A DNA stretch of 13,416 nt from Puniceicoccales bacterium (GTDB taxonomy: Bacteria > Verrucomicrobiota > Verrucomicrobiia > Opitutales > UBA953). Location: positions 1 through 13,416 of the forward strand of contig JAITPT010000089.1 of assembly GCA_031289285.1 (NCBI GenBank). The letters are read 5' to 3'. Under the pieces are notes generated by a model. It had not been told where the DNA came from. It saw only the letters and a list, made by a program, of their open reading frames with translations, and did no database searches. A program made the position numbers and the translations under genes. Below, piece after piece: positions 1-10,500 of this stretch; the first letter of the stretch is position 1; every line of letters starts with the position of its first letter.

Positions 1-106
1 CAATTTGGGCGGGATGTGGCAGGGTGGGTGGCTTCCGAGCGAGGGGCATACCAGTTAAAAACGCACTTCGCTCTGGGAGCAGATGCTGGTTCTCTGCTTA
101 CTGCCT

Positions 107-140
107 GGTCGGCACCTTCATCGGTGCCGACCTGTTTTTT
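107..140 (+). terminator. Rho-independent terminator
   Basis: A perfect 10-bp inverted repeat, GGTCGGCACC (107-116) and GGTGCCGACC (123-132), encloses the 6-base loop TTCATC and is followed at once by TGTTTTTT. This is a textbook intrinsic terminator for rightward transcription; no T-run follows the stem on the other strand. The transcript it ends starts outside the window. One reading frame from position 2 stops with TAA at 56-58, 48 bases before the stem, and could be the tail of that gene (about 18 codons, unrecognised). A weaker stem (AGCAGA...TCTGCT, about 80-100) precedes the terminator, so a small RNA is also possible. Confidence 0.8.
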
Positions 141-267
141 GGGGGTGGCGTTGGTGTCCTCGCAGAATGTTCGGATTTCGCAGGAAATGTCTTTCTCGCG
201 TGGGTTCGCGCTTATGCGCAGATGCCCCCAAAATCGTGCAAGACGTGCCAGCCTCAAAAACGGAATC

Positions 268-1320
268 GGGATCAATTCTCGGAGTGCCCACGCCCTTATT
301 TGTCACTTTCCTCCAGCGGGTCAAGAGAAATCTTTAGCCTGGTTAATTATTCGAGAGTGAACATCCTGCTCGCAACTCTACAATACTCATGCACTTACAA
401 GGCAGCGTGTAGCGTTGCGAAACCTCCGGCCAGCCCAGCACACTACGGCAAGCCCCACTGGGACGAGGTTATCAGGCTTGTCTCGCGAAATCTTTAGTCT
501 GGTTAATTATTCGGAAGAGCGGGGTAAGCATCAGCCGTCCGTCTTTCGCGGGGATGCCGTTGTGGGTGGTGACTTGTCTTGCCTCATGTTTCAATCCTCG
601 GAGTGCATACGCCCCTCATTTGTCACTTTCTTCCAGCGGGTCAAGAGAAATCTTTAGTCTGGTTAATTATTCGAGAGTGAACGTCCTGCTCGCAAATCTA
701 CAATGCTCATGCACTTACAAGGCAGCGTGTAGCGTTGCGAAACCTCCGGCCAGCCCAGCACACTACGGCCAGCCCCGCTGGGGCGAGGTTATCAGGCTTG
801 TCTCGCGAAATCTTTAGTCTGGTTAATTATTCGGAAGAGCGGGGCAAGCATCCGCCGTCCGTCTTTCGCGGGGATGCCGTTGTGGGTGGTGACTTGTCTT
901 GCCTCATGTTTCAATCCTCGGAGTGCATACACCCCTCATTTGTCACTTCCTTCCAGCGGGTCAAGAGAAATCTTTAGCCTGGTTAATTATTCGAGAGTGA
1001 ATAGCCGACTCGCAAATCCACAATGTTCATGTAGTTACAACGCTGTGAGTGCGCAGCATCGCGAAACCTCCGGCCAGCCCGCACACTACGGCCAGCCCCA
1101 CTGGGACGAGGTTATCAGGCTTGTCTCACGAAATCTTTAGTCTGGTTAATTATTCGGAAGAGCGGGAGCAGGCATCAGCTGTCCGTCTTTCGCGGGGATG
1201 CCGTTGTGGGTGGTGACTTGTCTTGCCTCATGTTTCAATCCTCGGAGTGTCCATGCCCCCATTTGTCACTTCCCCCAACCGGTCAAGAGAAATCTTTAGT
1301 CTGGTTAATTATTCGGAAGG
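268..1320 (+). repeat. Dimeric ~160-bp tandem array with seven 27-bp cores
   Basis: Two alternating modules of about 160 bp make a ~320-bp dimer. A modules start with TCAAGA at 321, 641, 961 and, truncated, 1283. B modules start with TCTCGC or TCTCACG at 481, 801 and 1124. A degenerate tail of a further B module lies at about 268-320. Each module carries a core (GAAATC followed by TTAGYCTGGTTAATTATTCG) starting at 327, 487, 647, 807, 967, 1130 and 1289. The seven cores differ at only one C/T position. Modules of the same type are about 95-98% identical (A1 and A2 differ at 7 of 160 bases, B1 and B2 at about 4), except A3, which is diverged at 1001-1065. The period is not a multiple of three and the core contains a stop codon in one frame, so the array is non-coding. 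Its function is unknown. Confidence 0.93.
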
Positions 1321-1399
1321 AGTGAATGTCTGTCTTGTGGCGCAATTCGGTAAGTCTGTAACACAAAACGAACGTTCAATAAAAGCGCCGCTGCAAACT

Positions 1400-1432
1400 T
1401 AATTGGCGTATAATTGGAGCATAATTGGCGTA
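1400..1432 (+). promoter_or_regulatory. Three 11-bp direct repeats with a TATAAT box
   Basis: TAATTGGCGTA, TAATTGGAGCA and TAATTGGCGTA lie head to tail at 1400-1410, 1411-1421 and 1422-1432. The 11-bp period is about one helical turn, as expected for a regulator bound on one face of DNA. The junction of the first two repeats makes a perfect TATAAT at 1409-1414, but no good -35 hexamer lies 16-18 bp upstream. The block sits 117 bp before the proposed start of the giant gene, in an AT-rich stretch unlike the flanking DNA. The repeats are seen directly; a promoter or operator role is inferred. Confidence 0.45.
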
Positions 1433-1479
1433 ATAAATTGTCCGAAAGTTAATGATGTATTTTGTCATAAAATTTGCTT

Positions 1480-1507
1480 ATTTTCCATGAAAGTAATCAC
1501 GGAAAAT
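1480..1507. promoter_or_regulatory. 7-bp inverted repeat, possible operator
   Basis: ATTTTCC (1480-1486) and GGAAAAT (1501-1507) form a perfect inverted repeat with a 14-base spacer and 21 bp between half-site centres. It lies in the AT-rich leader of the giant gene. The geometry suits a dimeric regulator on two successive turns, but no family can be named from the sequence. Confidence 0.3.
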
Positions 1508-1534
1508 GAGGTTTTTCGGTTGTAAAACAAAATT

Positions 1535-1547
1535 GGGCTTTTGGCCC
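1535..1547 (+). promoter_or_regulatory. Small hairpin abutting the ATG at 1549
   Basis: GGGC (1535-1538) and GCCC (1544-1547) pair around the loop TTTTG, and the stem ends one base before the ATG at 1549. No purine-rich ribosome binding site is visible upstream. If 1549 is the true start the hairpin would cover the ribosome landing site; equally, it argues that translation starts elsewhere. Confidence 0.3.
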
Positions 1548-1548
1548 G

Positions 1549-4500
1549 ATGCACGGCGAAATTGCAAATTGGCGGCGATTTTTTGCATTTGCAATTATTG
1601 AACACAGTTCTATTTCGGGCGACATCTTGAAAGCAAAAACAAAACAAAAAGACAACTTGGTTTTTGGGTTTCACTCGCACAACACAACCCCATACCAACT
1701 CCTCCGAAGCAAGCACGGCGACCCACACGCTGCGCTTCTCAGCCAAGACGCATACAGCGGACACGACGCAAACAGCGCCCACACGCACTGCCACATCTCT
1801 CGCCAGATTTCCCGTCGCAACACGACTCATGGCGCATCTCGCGCCGCGAACAGTGGACACCTTTTTCGCGCCCAAAAGTTGAACGCGTGTTCATACCCCA
1901 ACGTCGAGGTCGGGCGCGCCGGACACCTCCGCCTCGCACGAGCCGACACTCCCAACACCATCGTCACGCGCAGGCGCACCCGCCGTGTGCGTCCTGCACA
2001 TCCCGTCCACCCCAGTCACCCTGCACGCCTCGCACACGCTGCTTGCTGCGACCTCTCCACTCACCCCAAGCGCCGTGTCCTTCCTGCCCACCCCACCCAC
2101 TCTGCGCCACCCAACACCCCAAGCCCACGCCCCAATTTTCCTCGCACTCCCTCCCCTATTCTCTCCCGCGCCACCGCCCCCACCCGCCCCCACACCCCCG
2201 CCACCGCCCCCACCCGCTCCCACACCCCTGTTCCCGCCACCGCTCGCACCCGCTCCCCTACTCCTGCCCCCGCCTCCGCTCCCGCCCGCCCCACCTGCAG
2301 CCTCGCCCTATTCGCCGTCTTGGTGGCGGCGGCGCACCTTCCGCAAACTGCCATCGCTGCCGATGTGGCACCGGGCGCAAATATCCACACCAGCTTGACC
2401 ATTGCCGCTAACGTTGACCTCAACCTCCTCGGCGATGCGATTTGGAATGCGTCGAGCAATAACGGCTTCGTGCTCGACGCCGACGCCACGCTCACCATCT
2501 ACCACTCCTTGGCCGCAAACCCCACCATCCGCGTCAACACCACCAGCACTAATTCCCTGCTCAATCTCTCCGGCACCGGCACGCGCACCATCAACATCCG
2601 CAACATCAATCTTGTCGGCGGCGGCAGCGCGGGTGTCACAAACGTGCATCACGGTTTGTTCTACGGTAGTGCAAAATCCACCACCTACCTGAACGTGGAA
2701 GGCTCCACCTTCACGGGTTTCACCGGCACTGCGGGGCATTCGGGCGGCGTCATTTTCGGGGAAAACGCTGGCGCACATCTGATACTCGACGGCGGCGTCA
2801 TCGGCGCGTCGTTCACCGACAACCGAGGCACCGGCACTGGCACCGGCGGAACAATTGCTCTTGACTCGGGCAGCGATTTAACGCTGCGCGGCAAACTCAC
2901 TTTTTCGGGAAACGCTGCTGCGAGTTTTGGCGGCGCAATTGCGGTGACCGACGACGGCAGCCTCGTCACACAAGACGCCAGTTCGGAAATCTGGTTCACG
3001 GGAAATCACGCCGATGTCTTCGGCGGTGCGCTCGACATGTGGGGCTATAATTCCAACGTGACCTTCAACGGCACGACCCACTGGACGGGAAACTACGCCT
3101 ACAACACCGGCACGTCGGGCAGCTCCTACTTCAACAACCGAGCGCGGCGCGGCGGTGCCATCAACATCGGCTGGGTGGGCGACACCGGTTCGCCAGCCCG
3201 CCTAACCTTCAACGGCTACTCCGAGTTCGTCGGCAACTACGTCATCGGCTACAACAGCTCAACAGCCTCGGCGCGTCATGCCTACGGCGGCGCAATCAGC
3301 GCGTTGGAAGATTCCAACTCCGCGAGATACATCCTCACCTTCAACGCCGCGACGCGCTTTGCGGAAAACTTCGTCTATTCCGCCTACGGCTCCGGTTACG
3401 GCGGTGCCATCCACTACGACGCCAGCGGCGCGGAGCTGACCCTCTCCCCGGGCACACTGTTTGAAAACAACTACGCCCAGACGCAGGGCGGCGCGATTTT
3501 TCTGGAAAGGGGCACCATCAATCTCAACGCCAATTCGGACGGCGACATCATCTTTCGCGGCAACCGCCAAAGCGCGTCTTTCACCGGCTCTGGCACGGGG
3601 CCAGACACGCGCCCCGTCCTCGGCTCCGGCATCCCCAACGCCGTCTGGCTCGGCGACGCGGGCACTTTCAACGTGGACACGCAGGGCACGGGAAAAGTCA
3701 TCTTCTACGACCCCATCAACTCCGCTCCGGGCGTCAGCGTCACCTTCAATAAAACCGGCCCGGGCGAACTCATCTTCTACGACTACGCGAGCGCCATTCG
3801 CGGGACTACCTACGTGCGCGACGGCTATTTCCGCCTCGCGAAATCTTCGCCCGCGCCCGCCGACGCACCGCCAAAAGTCATCTTCGGCGACGTCACGGGC
3901 GGCACCTTCAACATCCTCAAAAGCGGCAAGGTCGTCGGCGAAAACGACACCGAGCTACATGCGAAAACCATCAACGTCAGCAGCGCGACGGCGGCGGATA
4001 AGGGCGGCACAATCCTTGTTGATAACGGCGACAACTTCCTCGTGCGGGCGACCACCTTCAACCTGAACGACGGCGGCGGCCTCGGTGGCGACGGCACGTT
4101 GACCGTGCAAAACGCCGCAGGCGCGGTCGTGGACATCACCACCACCGGCACCTTCATCATAGACGCCACCGACCCGGGCGCAGAGACCGCCGAGAGCGCG
4201 GCAAACGCCGTCTTCAACATCGTCTCCAACATGCGCGGCACGGGGAAGCTCATCAAAACCGGCCTCGGCACGCTGAACGTCGAGCGCACCTCGCACGACT
4301 ACACGGGCGGCACGCAGATTGACGCTGGCACCATCAACCTAACCATCAACGCCAACTCCAACACCGGCATCGGCGTCGGCCACCTGCAAGTCAACGACGG
4401 CGGCACACTCCTCGTCCGCCCGCCCGTCAGCGCCAGCTACGTCATCGGCAACATCATTGACGCCAGCGACGCCGCCAGTGCGCCGGGCACGGGCCTGATA

Positions 4501-7500
4501 GACGTAGATTTGAAAAACCAAAACAACACGCTCACCTTCACGCAGGGCGGCCTCTACACGGGCGTGCTCCGTATGGAAAACCTCACCTACACCGCCGTCG
4601 CGCACGGCACCGTCGGTGCGCTGGATAACGTCTGGTATGAAATCAAGGGCAACGCGCTCCTGCGTTTTATGAACTCCGGCGACGTGCTCGCAGGCGGCCT
4701 AAAGTTCGACGGCGGGACGGCGCGTTTTGAAAACATCTCCAACGCAGCGGGCGCGACGCAATTCGACCGACGCCTCATCCTCGCCGTCAACAACCCCGCA
4801 TTCCCCGACGCACGCGGCACGCTCGACGTGACCGGCGGCGGCAACGTCCAAGTGGACATTGACCCCGCGAACGCCGGAAATCTCTTCACCCCGAATGGCA
4901 CTCTGCTGCTCTTCCAAGACGACTACGGCCTCGCCCGCCAGCTCATCGCCGCGCAAAAAATCCTCGGCGACGCCGCCCGCCTAATCCTGCTCGAGACGAT
5001 AGGCGGCCAGCCAATCTTGCGCGAAGGGACGGCGGATTGGAGCGTCGCTGGCGAGAAGACCGCCACGCTCCACCTGCGCCTCTCCTCTGACGCCAACGCC
5101 TACGGCGCGACGAGCCTGACGACGGGCGTCGCCAACGACGGCCTCTACATCGGCGCAATCCTCCACGAGCTTGAGCTGCTCGGCGGCAAGACCACCGCGC
5201 TCGAGAGCGTGCCCACCGCGCTGGCCGCTCGCGCCGGTGCCGACGACTTCAAGGCAAAAATCTCCGGCACCGGAAACTTGGAAATCCAAGCCGGCGCGGG
5301 GCGCACGATTATTTTGAAACACCCCGCCAACACCTACACCGGCACGACGACCGTCGCCTCCGGCACGTTGCTTGGCGGCGCGGCGGACGTCATCGCGTCC
5401 AGCGCGAAACTCACCGTCAACGCTGGCGGCGTCTTCGAGACAGGCCACCTGCCGCAAACCACCCGCGACCTCGGTGGCGACGGCGCGGTAGTCGTCACCC
5501 GCGCCGCCGTCGCGCCCGCCGCACCGGCGGGTTTGCTCAAAATCCAAATTGACAGCGCGGCAGGCGTGACCTTCGCGGGCATCATCGCCGACGGCGCGGG
5601 CGCGGGCGCGTCGGGCGTTGTCGAGAAACGCGGCGGCAAGCTGACGCTCACGGGCGCGAGCACGTTTGCGGGCGACTTCAAAATCAAAGACGGCGCGGTG
5701 GAGATTGGCGGCGCGGCGGGTGCGCTCGCGGGAAACATCGTGCTCGCCGCCACGGCGCAGCTGCTCGTCTCGCACAGCGCCAGCACGTGGAACTACGCAG
5801 GGACGCTCTCCGCCGAGAACGCCAACACCACCGCCCAAATCACCAAGGACGGCGCGGGCGCGTGGACACTCACGGGCGATAGCTCCGGCTTCACCGGCAC
5901 CGCCGCGCTGCTCGCCGGAACGCTCAACGTCAACGGCGGCTTGGGCGCAGGCGCGTTCAACATGGACGTCGCCGCCACCGCCGTGCTCAACATCGGCGCG
6001 GGCGCGACACTCTCCGCCAACACGTTTTCTGCCACCGCCTCCGGCCTGGGCGCGGCCTCCGCAAGCGTCAGCGTCGCAGCCGGCGGCTTGTTGCAAAGCC
6101 GCTCCGCCACGGCAGACATGTCGCTCAGCGGCGCGGGCACGGTGTTCACGGTGAGTAGCGGCGGCACCGTCGCCGCCGCCGCTGGCATCGCGCTCAGCAG
6201 CGGCGCGACGCTCACCGTGAACGGCGGCGGCACGGTCACCACGGCGGCTGGCTTGGCCGTGCGCAGCGGCGGCGTCTTCAGCGGCGCGGGCACACTCGGC
6301 GGCAACTTGCTCGTCGAGAGCGGCGGCCACCACGCGCCGGGCGACGGCGCGGGTGCGCAGCGCATCATCGGCAACGCCGCCTACACCGCAGGCGCGTTGC
6401 TCGACTTCGAGCTGGGCGGCCCCGCTCCGGCGCGGGCGGATTTGCCCGCGACCTCCGGCGGCGCCCTCAACGACCACGTCCGCGTCGGCGGCAACCTCAC
6501 GCTCTCCGGCGCGACGCTCAACATCGCGCAGAGCGCGGGCGGCGCGTTTGGCGAGGGCTACTACCGGCTCTTCTCTTACGACGGCGCACTCGCCTACGCG
6601 GGCGACGGCCTCGCCGTCGGCGCGGTGCCCGCCGGCACGAACCGCGGGCGCATGTCCGTCATCACCGACATCGCTGGCTACGTTGACCTCTACTACACGC
6701 CGCTCGCCACTTACGCGCCCGACGCCTACCACTACTGGGACGGCGCGACGAATGCGCAGCCATTCGCGATTGACGGCGGAAATGGAACGTGGGTCACAGG
6801 TGCCGACGCCGACACGCAGTGGACGACGCACACGGGCGAACCCAACTCGCGCTGGGGCGGCGGCAAAGCCGTCTTCCGTGGAACGCCCGGGACGGTGACG
6901 CTCGACGAGACAAACGGGAACGCCATCTACGTCCGCGATCTGTGGTTCCAATCGGGCACAGAGGCGCAGCCCTACGTCCTCGCGGCGGCGGGCGGCGCGT
7001 CGCTCAAAAGCAGCGCGGACAACTCCGCCATGCTGCGCGTGATCGTCGGCCCCGCCGACGCTGCCGCCGCCGACGCGCCCGCCGGCGCGGCCTCCGACCC
7101 GCTCACGCCCGTCGCCCGTTTCGATTTGCCCGTCTCCGCCGTCGGCACGGTGCTCGTCAAAGCGGGCGCGGGCACGCTCATCCTCGCCGCCGAAAACAAC
7201 GCCTACGCGGGCATGACAAAAGTGGAGGCGGGCACGTTGCGCGTCACCGGCTCTCTCGGCAGCGCGAGTGGCGGCGCGGGCGGCGACATCTACGCAGGCG
7301 ACATCCTCATCAACGTCGGCGCGTCGCTTGATTTCGCGCCCAAGCGCACGGCGGCTGTGCAGACGCTCGGCGGCGTCATCACCGGAGATAGCGGCGGCAG
7401 CGGCTCCATCGCGTTTAACAAAAACGCCGCCGTCGGCGCGACCGCCGCCTACGTGCTCGCCGCCGTGGGCAACAGCACGTTCGACGGCGCGGCGTCCGTC

Positions 7501-10500
7501 ACCGACGCTCGCCTCGTGCTCAGCGGCGCGACCTTCGGCGGCAGCAACAGCACACTGACGGTCTCAAACAGCATCGGCGGTGTTTTCCAAAACGGGCTTT
7601 TCGGAACGGGCACTGTCGGCGGCGACACCGCGATTAACAACGCCGTGCTCGCGGCGGGCGAGACGACAACGGCGTTCACGGCGACGACGGACGCCGAGGC
7701 GCGGGTGCGCTTCGGCACGGCGGCAGGGACACTCACCTTCGCGAAAAATCTCTCGCTCGCGGGCGCACAGGTCTATCTCAACGTTGGCGGCGCTGGCGGT
7801 GCGCAAGATGCGGTGAACGTCGGCGGCAAGCTCACGCTCGGCGCGGACACCACGCTCAACATGCTCGCGGCGGCGGGCACCGCGCCACTCGCCGCGCCCG
7901 CCATGAGCGCGGGCAGCCTCGATGTCAGCGCCGCTTCGCAGGTGCGCGTCGCGGCGGGCGAGGTCGGGCGGCTCTTCGGCGCGACCGGCGCGTCGCCACT
8001 TTTTGCGCAAGACAGCGGCGGCGCTTACGCAAAGGTCATCGCCTCGGCGGGCGCAGTCATCGGCGACGGCAGCGCGGTCTTGCTCAGAAACTTCGATGGG
8101 ACGGCGGCGTTCGCAAACATCCGCGCAGACTTCAAGGGCACGGCAATTCGCCATCTGACCAACCTCTCGACGACGGGGACGACGGCGGGGCCAGCGGGCG
8201 CGGGCAACGGGCTGTTTTTCAACGCCGCCCTCGTCAGCCTCCAACTCAACGACGGTATGACGACGCGCATCGTCTCAACCGACCTCGGCAGCTCCGCCGC
8301 CGACCGCGCCCTCACCGTGCCAGTGACGGGCGCGGGCAGCATCGAGTTCAGCTTGGACAACGCCACCGACGCCGTGACGCTCGCCTCGGCGGGCAACTCC
8401 TACACGGGCGCGACGACCGTCACGCGCGGAGTGCTCACCGCCGGTGCCGCCGATGTCGTCAGGACCAGTGCCGCGTTGACGCTCACCGCAAGCGGCGGCT
8501 TCGACACCGGCGCGTTTGCACAGACGGTTAACAACCTCAACGGCATGGGCGGCGCGGTCGCCGTCGGCGCGGCACTCAACGTCAAAATCGGCGCGACGCC
8601 GCAGAGCTACGCGGGCGTGTTCACGGGCGGCGGCGCGGTCGCCGTCTCGCCGCAGGGCGTGGCGCAGACGGCGGTGTGGACGCTTGCGGGGCAGAGCGCC
8701 GCCTATGCCGGCGCGTTCTCCGCCGCGAACACACGCCTTGTCTTCGCCGCTGCCACGCTCGGCAGCGCAGGCTCGTCGTTGACGCTCACCAACGCGGGCG
8801 GCGGCGCGAACAACGGCCTCGCAGGGAGCGGCCTCGTCGGCGGCGCGTTCGCACTTACGGGCGGGCTGCTCGCACCGGGCCAAGGCGCGGCGGACAACAC
8901 GGGCGCAGCGGGCACGTTGACGTTTAACGGCACTGTCACGCTCGACAGCGTCACGCTCTACATGGACTTCGCGGCGGCGGGCGCGGCGGCGGGCAACGAC
9001 CTGCTCGCCGTCGGCACAAGCGGCGGCGACGTGGCGTTTGTGGGCGGCTCCAAGCTCGTGCTGAAGTTTGCCGACTTGCTCCTCGCGCCGACTGCGCCGG
9101 AGAGCGTCTGGCATTTCCGAATTTTCCAAAACAGCGGCTCCGGCGAAATCAACTACGCGGCGGGCACACTCGAAATTGATTTCCTCGCCAGCGACATCAA
9201 CGACTTCAATCCGAGTTTTTTCTCAATCGTCAAAGACGACGCCAACGCTTGGCTCGACCTCGTCTATTGCGTCCCCGGCTCGTTCTACTGGGACGGCGAA
9301 AATTACGTCGCCAACAACGCCGTGGACGGCGGGACGTGGGTTTGGGCAGACGGCGGCGACCAGACGAATTGGACGAATGCGGGCGGCTCCGCCAACAGCG
9401 CGTGGGCAAAAAAGACCGCAGTTTTTGGCGGCGAAAAAGGCGGCGTCGTGACCGTCATGCCGACCGCTGGCGACGCGCAGGAGCGGCGGCTCGTCAACAC
9501 GCTGCAGTTTCTCGCGACGGCCAATGGCACGGGCTACACGCTGCGCTCGGGCACACCCGACGTGAGTTTCGCGCCCGACACCGCCGCCGACGCCGCCGCG
9601 CATTTCACGCTCGACGCCGCCGCCGATGCGCCGCTGGCGCGTATCGAGGTGCCGTTTTCCGATGTCGGCGCGTTTCTCGAAAAAATCGGCGGCGGCGCGG
9701 TCGAGTTGGCGGCGCGTAACAAGTTTGACAAGCCGCTCGTGATTGCGGGCGGCGCGTTGTTTGTGAGCGGCGCACTCGGCGCAGTGGACGGCCAAGACCT
9801 CGGTGTTTTTAGCCAAGACATCCTGCTCGCTACGGGCGCGACTTTTGGTTTCACGCCGCCGCCCGTCTGGGAACGCGCCGGCGCGAGGCAGGTTTTGACA
9901 GGCAACATCCACGGCGGGACCGTCGCCGCGCCCGCGATGGGCGGCCACATCGTGACCGCTGGTGCCGGCTGGAGCGCACTCGTTCTCGGCGCGGGTTATG
10001 GAGGGGGAGGGGGTGGTGGCGGAGTTGGCGGTGGCGGTGGTGTGCTGCCGGTTTCGCCGACGGTTTGGGTGAGCACAATCACGGCTCGCGACAACGGCAC
10101 GATTTTTTTCAACAACGCCCATGTGCTCGCGAGCACGGTCACGGCGAGCAACTACGGCACGATAACGGGTGCTGGGCGGGTCGTCGGCGACATCCTCATC
10201 GAGAACCACAGTTGGTTTGCGCCGGGCATCACGCCTGAGGGCGAGATTGGGAAGTTGGAGGTGCAGGGCAGGGTGCGCATTTCCGCCGACTCGATTTATC
10301 GTGTAACGCTTTGTAAAAAATCTGACGGCGGTGCGCAGGCGACTTTGCTGGACTTTTCGGACAGTGTGGCGGCGGTGCCGTTTGCGGGCGCGGGTGGCAT
10401 GTTGCATGTGTTGATTAAGGCGGACACGGAGGGCTTGGTGGTGGGCGACAAGTTTTTCTTCATGTATCTTTCAACTTCTGTGAGCGCGGCGGATGCGCTT

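Noticed and set aside
2..58. Possible C-terminal tail of an upstream plus-strand gene ending in TAA before the terminator
   Set aside because: Only about 18 codons are visible, with no recognisable family, so it is mentioned with the terminator but not called.
24..1140. Overlapping plus-strand reading frames repeating the peptide SREIFSLVNYS
   Set aside because: The peptide arises from the 27-bp core. The 160-bp period shifts the frame each time, one frame of the core reads RNL-stop, and no ribosome binding sites accompany the frames, so this is repeat DNA.
321..1320. CRISPR-like pattern of short repeats with spacers
   Set aside because: The intervals are about 133 bp and are themselves repeated in an A/B alternation; CRISPR spacers are unique and about 30-40 bp, and no cas gene is present.
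1326..1361. 11-codon leader peptide after AAGGAG
   Set aside because: The spacing from AAGGAG to ATG is only 3 bases and the purine run comes from the altered end of the last array core; no attenuator-like structure follows.
1465..1875. 136-codon minus-strand frame
   Set aside because: It runs antisense to the leader and start of the giant gene, with low-complexity composition and no recognisable domain.
4981..6951. 656-codon minus-strand frame
   Set aside because: It is the antisense shadow of a GC-rich Ala/Gly repeat gene: Arg/Ala/Val/Asp-rich with no domain, while the plus strand has clear beta-strand repeats.
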